From positions 62,001 through 126,000 of the forward strand of contig NZ_JBBIAB010000005.1 in the NCBI RefSeq assembly GCF_039634785.1: a stretch of 64,000 nt of DNA, written 5' to 3'. The notes beneath the pieces were generated by a model. The model made no database searches, was not told the DNA's origin, and worked only from the letters and a program-made list of their open reading frames with translations. The DNA is from Tistrella mobilis. Its GTDB lineage: Bacteria; Pseudomonadota; Alphaproteobacteria; Tistrellales; Tistrellaceae. Shown piece by piece: positions 26,882-35,896 of this stretch (its first letter is position 1; every line of letters starts with the position of its first letter). The position numbers were made by a program, and so were the translations under genes.

Positions 26882-27157
26882 TTACTGCACCACGAAGGGC
26901 AGGAGGGCGAGAATGCGCGCGCGCTTGATGGCGCGGGCGAGCTCACGCTGCTTCTTCGCGGACACGGCCGTGATCCGGCTCGGCACGATCTTGCCCCGCT
27001 CCGAGATGTAGCGGCTGAGCAGCTTCACGTCCTTGTAGTCGATCACCGGCGCATTCGCACCGGAGAACGGGCAGGTCTTCTTCCGGCGGAAGAACGGGCG
27101 ACGCTGGCCCTGAGCCGCCGGAATCGTGACGGCGCTCTGCGACTTGTTGGAAGCCAT
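26882..27157 (-). CDS. rpsR: 30S ribosomal protein S18
   Basis: The 91-residue product has the S18 core: [40 protein letters not shown] and [20 protein letters not shown]. It binds the 16S rRNA platform as a heterodimer with S6, whose gene lies 32 bases upstream. The single cysteine in the KTCPF stretch is common in alphaproteobacterial S18. Confidence 0.97.
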   Translation of the reverse strand: MASNKSQSAVTIPAAQGQRRPFFRRKKTCPFSGANAPVIDYKDVKLLSRYISERGKIVPSRITAVSAKKQRELARAIKRARILALLPFVVQ

Positions 27158-27189
27158 GACGATCTATCCTCGCGATTTCTGATACAGGA

Positions 27190-27660
27190 TCAGCGGTCGG
27201 CGCGCTCACGACGCTCGAAGCGGTCGCCGCGATCACCACGATCGCCGCGATCACCACGGTCGCCGCGGTCACCACGCTCGAAGCGGTCGCCGCCACGGCG
27301 CTCGCCACGCTCACCGCGTTCGCCACGCTCACCGCGGCCACGGCTCTGCATCATCACCGAGGGCTCCTCGGAGACTTCGTCGACGCGCACGGTCAGATAG
27401 CGGAGCACATCTTCCTGGTAGCGGAGCATGTACTCGATCTGAACCAGCGCCTCGGCCGAGGCCTCGATGTTCAGGTGCAGATAGTGGGCCTTGCGGTACT
27501 TCTTGACCCGGTAGGCGAGCTGGCGAAGACCCCAGTTCTCCTGCTTGATCACGCGGCCCTGGGCGTTCTCGAGGATGGTCTTGATATCCTCGCCCAGCTT
27601 CTCGACCTGCTGGGTCGAGGCGTCCTGACGGACGATGATCGTCGTCTCGTAGAAGGGCAT
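27190..27660 (-). CDS. rpsF: 30S ribosomal protein S6 with RGD/GER repeat tail
   Basis: The 156-residue protein has the S6 fold: MPFYETTIIVRQDASTQQVE, VIKQENWGLRQLAYRVKKYR and KAHYLHLNIEA. S6 pairs with S18 on the 30S platform. The last 45 residues are an arginine/glycine/acidic repeat region made of GER and RGD units encoded by 9-base tandem repeats. Extended S6 tails are common in alphaproteobacteria, but this one is unusually regular. AAGGAGT lies about eight bases before ATG 27660. Confidence 0.96.
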   Translation of the reverse strand: MPFYETTIIVRQDASTQQVEKLGEDIKTILENAQGRVIKQENWGLRQLAYRVKKYRKAHYLHLNIEASAEALVQIEYMLRYQEDVLRYLTVRVDEVSEEPSVMMQSRGRGERGERGERGERRGGDRFERGDRGDRGDRGDRGDRGDRFERRERADR

Positions 27661-27867
27661 ATAATGGACTCCTTACGGCTTTTTCCTGCCCGACGCCCCG
27701 GTCTCCGACGATCGCCTTCCGGCGTGTCGGACCGCCCGGGCGGGACGGGCTCAGCCGACATCACGCGATGCCGGCAAGGAGCGGTGTTGTGCATCCGGCC
27801 ATGCCATGATGGCGTAGACGCACGACATCCCCACCACCGGATCGAGAGACCCGGTGTGGAGGCGCGC
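27661..27867 (-). promoter_or_regulatory. Leader region of the rpsF operon
   Basis: About 200 bases lie between the predicted start of transcription and rpsF. The leader holds a CACCGG/CCGGTG hairpin (27835-27840 with 27851-27856) close to the 5' end. In many bacteria S6:S18 binds its own leader RNA to repress the operon; whether this leader has that motif is not decided here. Confidence 0.35.
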
Positions 27868-27895
27868 ACTATACGTCATGCCCTTCGGCGCGCAA
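27868..27895 (-). promoter_or_regulatory. Sigma-70 promoter of the rpsF-rpsR-rplI operon
   Basis: On the minus strand TTGCGC (27890-27895) is followed after 16 bases by TATAGT (27868-27873). It is a good housekeeping-type promoter facing the ribosomal protein genes. No gene lies between 27661 and 28255; that stretch holds this promoter, the rpsF leader and the fabD upstream region. Confidence 0.6.
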
Positions 27896-28151
27896 GGCAA
27901 ATCGCCGCCGGCGGCCCGTCTGGCGGGTGGTTGGGTACAAGGCGGCTCACGGTGGGTGCCGATACTCGCCCTGCGATCACAAATTTCCCGCAAAATACGT
28001 ATCAAAGGTTGATTTCGCCTCTCGCATCTTCCGCGGCGTCGGCTAAACTGAGACCGACCCGGCGTTGGATGTTCCGCATCGCAAAGCCCCGGAAACTGCT
28101 GGCCGTGCCAGTCATGACGGCCATATCCGGTGTGGTGGGACGATGCGGTTC

Positions 28152-28180
28152 TTGACAATCGGTCGCGGTCGCGGTCATGA
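28152..28180 (+). promoter_or_regulatory. Possible fabD promoter
   Basis: A perfect -35 (TTGACA, 28152-28157) lies about 100 bases before fabD, with the weak -10 TCATGA 17 bases downstream. The -10 makes this uncertain. Confidence 0.35.
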
Positions 28181-28255
28181 CTTGGCGACGACCGGCCGGG
28201 CCTGCGGGCTTCGGTCCGGCGATCGGGTCGACAGCCAAGACTGAAGCGAGGCTCC

Positions 28256-29197
28256 ATGGCACGTGCGTTCGTCTTTCCCGGACAGGGCTCGCAGAAGGTG
28301 GGCATGGGACAGGATCTTGCAGCGGCCTTTGCCGCGGCCCGTGAGGTCTTCGAGGAGGTGGACGAGGCGCTGAAGCAGCCGCTGACCCGCCTGATGTTCG
28401 AAGGCCCGGCCGAGCAGCTGATCCTGACCGAGAATGCCCAGCCGGCGATCATGGCCTGCTCGATGGCCGTGGTCCGCGTCCTCGAACGGGAAGGCGGCGT
28501 CGATCTGGCCCAAAAGGCCGCCTTCGTGGCCGGGCATTCGCTGGGCGAGTATTCGGCGCTTTGCGCGGCCGGGGCGCTGGACATCGGCGATACGGCCCGT
28601 CTGCTCAAGATCCGCGGCCAGGCCATGCAGATGGCGGTGCCTGTCGGGCAGGGCGCCATGCTGGCACTGATGGGCGTGGACCCCGACGAGGCACGGGCCA
28701 TCGCCGACGAGGCAGCCGGGTCCGGCGAGGTCTGCGTCGCCGCCAACGACAACGCGCCGGGCCAGGTGGTTCTGTCGGGCCACAAGACCGCGATCGACCG
28801 CGCGGTCGAGGTCGCCAAGGCCCGCGGCAAGCGGGCGATCCCGCTGGAGGTGAGCGCACCTTTCCACTGCCCGCTGATGCAGCCGGCCGCCGAGCGGATG
28901 GCCGATGCCCTGGCGCAGGTGGAGATCGACGCGCCGCGCCTGCCGCTGATCGCCAATGTGCTCGCCGCCCCGGTTTCCGATCCGGACCGCATCCGCGGTC
29001 TGCTCGTCGACCAGGTGACCGGCATGGTTCGCTGGCGCGAAAGCGTGCTGGCGATGAAAGAGGCCGGCGTCGAGGAAACCGTGGAGCTGGGGGCGGGCAA
29101 GGTTCTGTCTGGTCTCACCAAGCGCATCGACCGCGCGCTTTCGGCCCAGTCGGTGGGAACGCCGGCCGAGATCGAAGCGTTCCTGAAGTCTCTCTGA
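28256..29197 (+). CDS. fabD: Malonyl-CoA:ACP transacylase
   Basis: The 313-residue enzyme loads malonyl groups onto acyl carrier protein for type II fatty-acid synthesis. The N-terminal FVFPGQGSQKVGMG motif, the nucleophile Ser95 in GHSLGEYS and the catalytic histidine in SAPFHCPLM are all present. NDNAPGQVVLSG and LGAGKVLSGL are also conserved. It begins the fabD-fabG-acpP-fabF cluster. Confidence 0.97.
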   Translation: MARAFVFPGQGSQKVGMGQDLAAAFAAAREVFEEVDEALKQPLTRLMFEGPAEQLILTENAQPAIMACSMAVVRVLEREGGVDLAQKAAFVAGHSLGEYSALCAAGALDIGDTARLLKIRGQAMQMAVPVGQGAMLALMGVDPDEARAIADEAAGSGEVCVAANDNAPGQVVLSGHKTAIDRAVEVAKARGKRAIPLEVSAPFHCPLMQPAAERMADALAQVEIDAPRLPLIANVLAAPVSDPDRIRGLLVDQVTGMVRWRESVLAMKEAGVEETVELGAGKVLSGLTKRIDRALSAQSVGTPAEIEAFLKSL

Positions 29198-29254
29198 GGA
29201 CGGCCTCTTAACCGTCCCGCGATCTTTCCCGTCCACCACAGTGATGGATCATCC

Positions 29255-29992
29255 ATGTTCGATCTGACGCAGCGCACCGCGCTCGTGACCGGGGCCACCG
29301 GCGGCATCGGCGCCGCCATCGCCCGCGCTCTCCATGCCCAGGGCGCCGTGGTCGCGCTGCACGGCCGCCGCGCGGACGCGCTGGAAGGTCTTGCCGCCGA
29401 GCTTGGCTCGCGTGTCCATGTCCTGCCGGCCGACCTCGCGGCGGACGGCGCGGCCGAGCAACTGGTGAAGGATGCCGAAGCCGCCATGGGCGGGCTCGAC
29501 ATTCTGGTCAGCAATGCGGGGCTGACCCGCGATACGCTGCTGATGCGGATGAAGGACGCCGATTTCGATCAGGTGATCGACGTCAACCTGAAGGCCGGCT
29601 TCCGTCTGGCCCGGGCCGCGATGAAGGGCATGATGAAGCGCCGCTACGGCCGCATCGTCGCCGTCACCTCGGTCGTCGGCCATATGGGCAATCCGGGGCA
29701 GGCGAACTACGCCGCCTCGAAGGGCGGGCTGACCGCCATGATCAAGGCGATCGCGCACGAAGTTGCTTCGCGCGGGATCACCGCCAATTGTGTTGCACCC
29801 GGTTATATCGCAACGCCGATGACCGACGTGCTGACTGACGAGCAGAAGACCGGTCTGCTCGAGAAGGTGCCGGTGGGCCGTCTCGGTTCGCCGGAAGACG
29901 TCGCCGCGGCCATCGTCTATCTGGCGAGCGCCGAGGCGGCTTACGTGACCGGTCAGACGCTCCACGTCAACGGCGGCATGGTCATGATCTGA
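29255..29992 (+). CDS. fabG: 3-oxoacyl-ACP reductase
   Basis: The 245-residue SDR reduces beta-ketoacyl-ACP with NADPH. It has TGATGGIG (residues 12-19), SNAGLTRD, Ser139, and Tyr152/Lys156 in NYAASKGG, with the FabG-specific end [12 protein letters not shown]. It lies between fabD (57 bases) and acpP (about 200 bases), the standard position. Confidence 0.96.
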   Translation: MFDLTQRTALVTGATGGIGAAIARALHAQGAVVALHGRRADALEGLAAELGSRVHVLPADLAADGAAEQLVKDAEAAMGGLDILVSNAGLTRDTLLMRMKDADFDQVIDVNLKAGFRLARAAMKGMMKRRYGRIVAVTSVVGHMGNPGQANYAASKGGLTAMIKAIAHEVASRGITANCVAPGYIATPMTDVLTDEQKTGLLEKVPVGRLGSPEDVAAAIVYLASAEAAYVTGQTLHVNGGMVMI

Positions 29993-30191
29993 CCGCCGGG
30001 CCGGGGACGCAAACCGGACCAGCCCCGTGACCTTCATTGCCGCGGCATGTCCGCCGCGGCTGGCCAAGGTGCGGAAAGTGTGCTACAGCCCTGTTCGATT
30101 TCGGCGGGGCTGCCAGGCACGAGACAAACGGCAGTACGGCGCTACGCCCGAACGAACGCCACTTGCCAGTGAGCTTGAGGGACGACGACTG

Positions 30192-30428
30192 ATGAGCGAC
30201 ATTGCTGAGCGCGTGAAGAAGATCGTGGTCGAACATCTCGGTGTCGACGAAGAGAAGGTCACCGAGACGGCCAGCTTCATCGACGACCTCGGTGCCGACA
30301 GCCTCGATACCGTCGAACTCGTGATGGCCTTCGAGGAAGAGTTCGGGATCGAGATCCCCGACGACGCCGCGGAGAAGATCCTGACCGTTCAGGACGCCAT
30401 CAAGTTCATCCAGGAGAACCAGTCCTGA
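30192..30428 (+). CDS. acpP: Acyl carrier protein
   Basis: The 78-residue acidic protein carries growing fatty acids on a phosphopantetheine arm attached to Ser37 in [10 protein letters not shown]. It starts [20 protein letters not shown], typical of AcpP. The frame is open upstream to 30027, but only ATG 30192 matches the family start. Its product is probably abundant; the 284-base gap that follows contains a hairpin. Confidence 0.97.
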   Translation: MSDIAERVKKIVVEHLGVDEEKVTETASFIDDLGADSLDTVELVMAFEEEFGIEIPDDAAEKILTVQDAIKFIQENQS

Positions 30429-30449
30429 TCGGACAGGTCTCCGGGCGAC

Positions 30450-30471
30450 GTGCCGGCCATCAGGCCGGCAC
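30450..30471 (+). terminator. Hairpin after acpP
   Basis: GTGCCGGCC (30450-30458) pairs perfectly with GGCCGGCAC (30463-30471) around a four-base loop, 22 bases after the acpP stop. No U-tract follows, so it may attenuate or stabilise the acpP message rather than stop all transcription. Confidence 0.5.
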
Positions 30472-30712
30472 GGCCGCGCCCGCTTCCATGCGGGTGAGCT
30501 GATCCTCCGGAGCCGGTGCTGCGATGCCGATCAGGCGTCCCCGCAGCCGGCTCCGCCGCGCAACCCTGACGGGCCGCGGAGATCCGCTATGAAACGGGCG
30601 TGGTCGGCCGGTCCGGAACGGAATCGGCTGCAACGCCCGCTTCTGGCGTTCCGGCGGGCGTCGCGCCGCCGGCACGCGACCCATTTCAGGCAGAAAGGAC
30701 GCGCTGACCGAG

Positions 30713-31972
30713 ATGAGACGTGTCGTCGTCACCGGGCTGGGTCTTGTCACTCCGCTCGCGGTCGGGGTGAAGGCGAGTTGGGAGCGTCTGCTCGCCAGCA
30801 AGTCCGGAATCCGTCACATCGACAGCTTCGATGTGTCCGACCTTTCCGTCCGCATCGCTGCCATGGTGCCCAAGGGCGCCGGTGACGATGCCTTCCGTCC
30901 CGAGGACTATGTTCCCGCGAAGGACGTGAAGAAGATGGACGAGTTCATCCATTACGCGCTGGGGGCCGCCGACGAGGCGATCCGCGACGCCGGATGGGCT
31001 CCGGAGGCCGAGGAAGAACTCGATCGCACCGGTGTCATGATCGGCTCTGGTATCGGCGGCCTGCCGACCATCGCCGAAGGCGCGGTCACCATGGAACAGC
31101 GCGGTCCACGCCGCGTGTCTCCGTTCTTCATCCCGGCCGCGCTGATCAATCTGGCCTCGGGCCAGGTCTCGATCAAATATGGTTTCCGCGGGCCGAATCA
31201 CGCCGTGGTCACCGCCTGCTCCACCGGTGCGCATGCCATCGGCGATGCCGCCCGGCTGATCATGTGGGACGATGCCGATGTGATGGTGGCAGGCGGCTCG
31301 GAAGCCGCCGTCTGCCGCATGGGCATTGCCGGTTTCGCTGCGGCCAAGGCTCTGTCCTCCGGCTATAACGACACGCCTGAGCGTGCGTCGCGACCCTGGG
31401 ACAAGGGTCGTGACGGCTTCGTGATGGGCGAGGGTGCCGGCGTGGTCGTGCTCGAAGAGCTTGAGCATGCCAAGGCGCGTGGCGCGAAGATCTATGCCGA
31501 AGTCGTCGGCTACGGCATGTCGGGCGATGCCTATCACATCACCGCACCGTCGGAAGACGGCAATGGCGGTTTCCGCGCCATGCAGGCGGCGATGAAGCGG
31601 GCGGGGCTCAACCCCGACCAGATCGACTATGTCAACGCCCACGGCACCTCCACGCCGCGCGGTGACGTGATCGAGCTGGCGGCGGTGAAGCGCCTGTTCG
31701 GCGAGGCGGCCTACAAGCTGTCGATGTCGTCGACCAAGTCGTCGATCGGCCATCTGCTGGGCGCTGCCGGCGCTGTCGAGGCGATCTTCTCGATCCTCTC
31801 GATCCGCGACGGTGTCGTGCCGCCGACCCTCAATCTGGACAATCCGGACGAGGGCTGCGACATCGATCTGGTGCCCCATCAGGCCAAGGAACGCGAGGTG
31901 CGTTATGCCCTCTCCAACTCCTTCGGCTTCGGCGGCACCAACGCCTCGGTGATCTTCGGCCGGCCCGAATGA
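30713..31972 (+). CDS. fabF: Beta-ketoacyl-ACP synthase II
   Basis: The 419-residue condensing enzyme extends acyl-ACP with malonyl-ACP. The catalytic cysteine is Cys169 in VTACSTGAHAIG, and the two histidines lie in NAHGTSTPRGD and SSIGHLLGAAGAVE. MRRVVVTGLGLVTPLAVG is the usual FabF start. It is separated from acpP by 284 bases and followed by mltG after 50 bases. Confidence 0.97.
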   Translation: MRRVVVTGLGLVTPLAVGVKASWERLLASKSGIRHIDSFDVSDLSVRIAAMVPKGAGDDAFRPEDYVPAKDVKKMDEFIHYALGAADEAIRDAGWAPEAEEELDRTGVMIGSGIGGLPTIAEGAVTMEQRGPRRVSPFFIPAALINLASGQVSIKYGFRGPNHAVVTACSTGAHAIGDAARLIMWDDADVMVAGGSEAAVCRMGIAGFAAAKALSSGYNDTPERASRPWDKGRDGFVMGEGAGVVVLEELEHAKARGAKIYAEVVGYGMSGDAYHITAPSEDGNGGFRAMQAAMKRAGLNPDQIDYVNAHGTSTPRGDVIELAAVKRLFGEAAYKLSMSSTKSSIGHLLGAAGAVEAIFSILSIRDGVVPPTLNLDNPDEGCDIDLVPHQAKEREVRYALSNSFGFGGTNASVIFGRPE

Positions 31973-32022
31973 GCCGCTCCGAGTGATGCCGACACTATGA
32001 TCCGGGATCTGCGGGCTCTGCC

Positions 32023-33045
32023 GTGCGCTTCCTGAAGCATCTCATCATCGCCCTCGTCTCCCTGGCGACCCTGGTCGTCGCGGGGGCGGGGGCGTTGTTG
32101 TGGTGGGGCTCCGTCTGGCTGGAAACGCCCGGGCCGCTGACCGAGGCCCGGACCGTGCTGCTGCCGCGGGGGACAGGCGTCGCCGGCATCACCCGTGAAC
32201 TGGCCGATGCCGGGGCGATCGACCAGCCGGCGGTCTTTCGGGCGGCGGTGGTGCTGCTGGATGTGCAGACCCGGCTGAAGGCCGGTGAATACCGGGTCGA
32301 GCCGGGGCAGAGCCCATCCGACATCATCGACATGCTGGTCGAAGGCAGGGTCGTGCTGCACCGCCTGACCCTGCCCGAAGGCATCACGCTTCGCGCCGCC
32401 TGGGAGGCGGTGGCCGGCGACGACCTGCTCAGCGGCGACATGCCGCCGATGGAGGGGTTCGCCGAAGGCGGGCTGCTGCCCGAGACCTACACCTATACCC
32501 GTGGCGATGATCGCGGCGCCCTGATCCGCCGGATGAAGGCGGCGATGGACAAGGCACTGGACGAGGCCTGGTCGGCAAGGCGGCCGGATCTGCCGCTGTC
32601 GACGCCCGAAGAGATGCTGATCCTGGCCTCGATCGTCGAGCGGGAGACCGGCATTCCCGACGAGCGGCCGCTTGTGGCCGGGGTGTTCGTGAACCGGCTG
32701 AAGCGCGGCATGCGGCTGCAGTCGGACCCGACCGTCATCTATGGCCTGAGCGAGGGCACCGGCCGGATCGACCGCGGTATCACCCGGTCCGATCTGGGCA
32801 ATGCCCATGATTGGAACACCTACGAGATCGACGGTCTGCCGAAGACGCCGATCGCCTTGCCCGGCCGTGCAGCGCTGATGGCCGTGGCCCAGCCGGCGGA
32901 AACCGATGCGCTGTATTTCGTGGCCGACGGCACGGGCGGCCATGTCTTTGCGCGCACGCTGGCCGAGCACAATGCCAATGTCGCCAAATGGCGCCGGATC
33001 GAGCGCGAGCGTCGCCGGGCCGCGAAGGCGGCGGCCGGCGACTGA
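32023..33045 (+). CDS. mltG: Endolytic murein transglycosylase MltG
   Basis: The 340-residue protein has an N-terminal membrane anchor (FLKHLIIALVSLATLVVAGAG), a LysM-like region (LPRGTGVAGITRELADAGAI) and the YceG catalytic domain. The catalytic glutamate is in MLILASIVERETGIPDE, with VFVNRLKRGMRLQSDPTVIY and NTYEIDGLPKTPIALPG conserved. It cleaves nascent glycan strands and sets their length. The start is GTG 32023. fabF-mltG adjacency is common in alphaproteobacteria. Confidence 0.94.
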   Translation: MRFLKHLIIALVSLATLVVAGAGALLWWGSVWLETPGPLTEARTVLLPRGTGVAGITRELADAGAIDQPAVFRAAVVLLDVQTRLKAGEYRVEPGQSPSDIIDMLVEGRVVLHRLTLPEGITLRAAWEAVAGDDLLSGDMPPMEGFAEGGLLPETYTYTRGDDRGALIRRMKAAMDKALDEAWSARRPDLPLSTPEEMLILASIVERETGIPDERPLVAGVFVNRLKRGMRLQSDPTVIYGLSEGTGRIDRGITRSDLGNAHDWNTYEIDGLPKTPIALPGRAALMAVAQPAETDALYFVADGTGGHVFARTLAEHNANVAKWRRIERERRRAAKAAAGD

Positions 33046-33049
33046 CGCC

Positions 33050-34096
33050 TCAGCCGCAGACGGTGTCCGGAGTCCGCCCACGGGCGGCGGGATCGATTGC
33101 ATCGCTCCAGGCATCGAGAACAGCCGCTCTGGCCGCCTGCGTCTGGCGCGCCTGACGCAGAGCCACGCGAAGCGTCGCCCGCAGATGCCGGGCATCCTGA
33201 TCCCCGTCATCGACCAGGGCGTCCGGGGCCATCCCGTCCTGCAGTGCGGCCAGGAACCGCTGACGCAGCGCCAGCACCCGCGGATCGCCATGCGCCGTCA
33301 TCAATTCCTGAAAGGCCTGATGAGCGATCGGGTCGAAAGCGCGCGGCCGACCGAGGGCATCGCGCAGCGGATTGCACGCATGCAGCGTCAGACCGGCGAC
33401 CAACCCGTCGGGGATCGGCGTATTGGCGGAGGCGGCGCGACCGGCGGCCAGCAGCTTCGGCAGAAGATGGGTGTGGGGTCCTTCGGGAGAGGTTTCCCCC
33501 GTCTTCGGAACAGCCTGAAATACCTCGATCCTTGCCAGGCGGGTCATAAAGACCCGATGGGCCCCGGTGGCTGCGGCGGCTCGGCGCGGCCCCGGATCCT
33601 CTCCTAGCAGCAGCCGGCCGGCCAGCCCGCGGAGGACCGAGAGCGCCTCGGGCGTCGAGGCGCGCAGGCAGGCCTCGGTATGAGGAATGCCGAGGCCCAG
33701 ATCGAACAGGATGCCGTTCCGGTCTTCCGGCCGCACGGCATCCGCATCGGGGCCGAGTTCGGTGACCACCGTCCGGGTCGGCCCGGCGGCGGCGGCTTCG
33801 GGCAGGCAGAAAGCGATGGCCGACGACCAGCCGACGCCGTCGGAGGACGGGGTCTCGTAGGCCAGCGGCCGGACATCGCTCCGCAGCGTGATGGCGATGG
33901 CACCACGGTCAGTCGCCAGCCGGCGGCGCTCGGGGTCCTCTGCGGCATCGACCGACAGCGGCTCGTCGGCATCGCGCATGAACTCGGCGATGGCGCCGAA
34001 GCTGCCTGTGCTCCAGGCCTGGGCCGGATCGGCCAGAAGCCGTCCGATCAGCGGGCCTGCTGCATCCTCATATGCGGAGATGGATGCGTGAGGCAT
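33050..34096 (-). CDS. Protein of unknown function in the B12 uptake operon
   Basis: I do not recognise this 348-residue family. It has no signal peptide or membrane helix. Visible stretches include PLIGRLLADPAQAWSTGSFG near the start, a central FDLGLGIPHTEACLRAST, PHTHLLPKLLAAGRAA and GLTLHACNPLRDALGRPRAF. ATG 34096 has GGGAG about eight bases upstream and lies 49 bases inside the 3' end of the ATPase gene, so the two are translationally linked. As last gene of a riboswitch-controlled btuB-F-C-D-like operon it probably acts in cobalamin or corrinoid handling. That is inference from position only. Confidence 0.78.
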   Translation of the reverse strand: MPHASISAYEDAAGPLIGRLLADPAQAWSTGSFGAIAEFMRDADEPLSVDAAEDPERRRLATDRGAIAITLRSDVRPLAYETPSSDGVGWSSAIAFCLPEAAAAGPTRTVVTELGPDADAVRPEDRNGILFDLGLGIPHTEACLRASTPEALSVLRGLAGRLLLGEDPGPRRAAAATGAHRVFMTRLARIEVFQAVPKTGETSPEGPHTHLLPKLLAAGRAASANTPIPDGLVAGLTLHACNPLRDALGRPRAFDPIAHQAFQELMTAHGDPRVLALRQRFLAALQDGMAPDALVDDGDQDARHLRATLRVALRQARQTQAARAAVLDAWSDAIDPAARGRTPDTVCG

Positions 34097-34896
34097 GTCG
34101 TTGTCTCCCTTGACTTTTCCGGTAGCCGGGTCCGGGCCCATGGCACGACCAGCAGATGGCCGTCGGCCTGGCCGTGCAGGGCGCGGATGCCATAGGCCTG
34201 TGCCAGCCTGTCGGGGGTGAGCACGGCTTCAGGTGATCCGTCGGCAATCAGGCGGCCCTCTGCCAGCAGCACCAGCCGGTCGCAGAACCGGGCGGCAAGC
34301 CCCAGATCATGCAGCACGGCCACCACCAGCCGGCCATCGCCTGCAAGGGCTTTGAGCAAGTCCATGACATCAAGCTGGTGTGCGGGGTCGAGGGCTGCGA
34401 CCGGCTCGTCTGCGAGCAGGATCGGTGCTTCCACGGCCAATGCCCGGGCCAGAAGAACCTTGAGCCGTTCACCGCCCGAAAGTCGGTCGACCCGGCGGCC
34501 GGTGAAACCCTGCGTGCCGGTTGCCGCCATGGCTCGGGCGATTGCGCGGCGGTCTGAGGGCCTCCGGCCGTCACCATGAGGCAGGCGGCCGAGCGCGACC
34601 ACGGCTTCTGTCGGCAGCGGCCAATGCACATCGGCGCCCTGGGCCAGATACGAGATCCGTCGCGCCCGGGCGGCGGCGGACAATTGGTGCAGCGGCTGCC
34701 CGCCGAGCAGCACACTCCCATGCTGCGGGGTCAGAAGACCGGCGAGCAGGCGCAGCAGCGTGGTCTTGCCGGCGCCATTGGGGCCGATCAGCCCCACCAG
34801 TTGCCCCGGGCCGAACGACAGGCACAGATCCTTGAGCCGGGCGCGGTCCAGCCCTGAAACGGTGAGGTGTCGCGCCTCGAGGGTCATTGCGTCCAT
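34048..34896 (-). CDS. Cobalamin-type ABC transporter ATPase (BtuD-like)
   Basis: The 282-residue ATPase has Walker A GPNGAGKTTL, the Q-loop around YLAQGADVHW, signature LSGGERLKVLLARALA, Walker B ILLADEPVAALDP and the H-loop VAVLHDLGLAA. It fits the FecE/BtuD class that drives import of siderophores or B12. With the permease and binding protein upstream under a cobalamin riboswitch, B12 uptake is the likely role. It starts four bases after the permease stop, and its last 49 bases overlap the unknown gene. Confidence 0.9.
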   Translation of the reverse strand: MDAMTLEARHLTVSGLDRARLKDLCLSFGPGQLVGLIGPNGAGKTTLLRLLAGLLTPQHGSVLLGGQPLHQLSAAARARRISYLAQGADVHWPLPTEAVVALGRLPHGDGRRPSDRRAIARAMAATGTQGFTGRRVDRLSGGERLKVLLARALAVEAPILLADEPVAALDPAHQLDVMDLLKALAGDGRLVVAVLHDLGLAARFCDRLVLLAEGRLIADGSPEAVLTPDRLAQAYGIRALHGQADGHLLVVPWARTRLPEKSRETTTCLTHPSPHMRMQQAR

Positions 34897-34900
34897 GGGG

Positions 34901-35896
34901 TCAGCCGTCCTTTCGCGCGGTCTTCAGGATCAGGGAGGCGAGGAAGGGTGCACCGATCAGGGCCATCATCACCCCCAGCTTCAGTTCGGGACGGGTCGGC
35001 AGCAGGCGAACGGCGATATCGGCCGAGAGGGTGAAAGCGGCGCCAGCCGGGGCTGCGATCAGCAGCAGGGCGCCGGGGCGATGGCTGACCAGCGGCCGCA
35101 GCAGATGCGGGACGATGAGGCCGACGAAGCCGACTGCGCCCGCGACCGCGACACCGGGCCCGACGGCAAGGGCCGTGCCCAGAATCGCCGCAAGCCGGGT
35201 GCGGGTGACATCGAAGCCGAGACTTGCGGCCGTGTCCTCGCCAAGGGTCAGGGCTTCGAGCGCCCGTCCCAGCCGGGCGAGCATCACCAGGCCGATCATC
35301 ACCGGCGGCACCGCCAGCCAGACATGATCCATACTGCGGTCGCTGAGCGATCCCATCAACCAGAAGACGATTTCGAGCGCCGCATAAGGTGACGGTGCGA
35401 GATTGAGGGCGAGGGCGGTGAGGGCTGCGGCGAAACTGCCGATGGCGACGCCGGTGAGGATAAGCGCGGTGGTGCCGGCCCCGCGTGCCGCGATCACGGC
35501 CAGGACCAGCGTGGCGGCGAGGGCGCCTGCAATGCCGCCGAGCGGCAGGGCCAGCGACCAGGCAGCCGCCGCACCGCTGTAGAAGGTGGCGACGGCACCC
35601 AGACCTGCCGAGGCAGAGACACCGACCACGCCCGGATCGGCGAGCGGGTTGCGCAGCAGCCCCTGCAGAGCTGCACCGGACATGGCGAGCCCGGCGCCCA
35701 GCACAATCGCGAGGATCGCCCGGGGGAGGCGCAGCTGGACCAGAATCAGCGCATCCAGCGTGTCGCGGCCATGGGCGACGTCGGCCATCGCGCGCGGAAG
35801 ATCCAGACCGTCCGGCCCGGCAGCAATGGAGGCCAGCGTCAGAAGGGCGGTGAGGAGGAGAAGCGCCGCCGATATCCGGCCCGTGGTCAGCGTCAT
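34901..35896 (-). CDS. Cobalamin-type ABC transporter permease (BtuC-like)
   Basis: The 331-residue protein belongs to the FecCD/BtuC permease family with about ten membrane helices. Conserved pieces are RLPRAILAIVLGAGLAMSGA, LQGLLRNPLADPGVVGVSAS, LALSILTG-like helices with LILTGVAIGSFAAALTAL, and the late GFVGLIVPHLLRPLVSHRPG coupling region. It starts at ATG 35896, overlapping the binding-protein stop by four bases. It forms the channel of the B12-type importer. Confidence 0.91.
   Translation of the reverse strand: MTLTTGRISAALLLLTALLTLASIAAGPDGLDLPRAMADVAHGRDTLDALILVQLRLPRAILAIVLGAGLAMSGAALQGLLRNPLADPGVVGVSASAGLGAVATFYSGAAAAWSLALPLGGIAGALAATLVLAVIAARGAGTTALILTGVAIGSFAAALTALALNLAPSPYAALEIVFWLMGSLSDRSMDHVWLAVPPVMIGLVMLARLGRALEALTLGEDTAASLGFDVTRTRLAAILGTALAVGPGVAVAGAVGFVGLIVPHLLRPLVSHRPGALLLIAAPAGAAFTLSADIAVRLLPTRPELKLGVMMALIGAPFLASLILKTARKDG

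Noticed and set aside
27190-27340. Possible CRISPR-like or satellite repeat
   Set aside because: The repeats are nine bases long, in frame and inside rpsF, encoding its tail; there are no spacers.
27751-29514. A 587-residue minus-strand open frame across fabD
   Set aside because: It is antisense to a clear fabD gene, has no domain and is made of Ser/Ala/Arg-rich low-complexity sequence.
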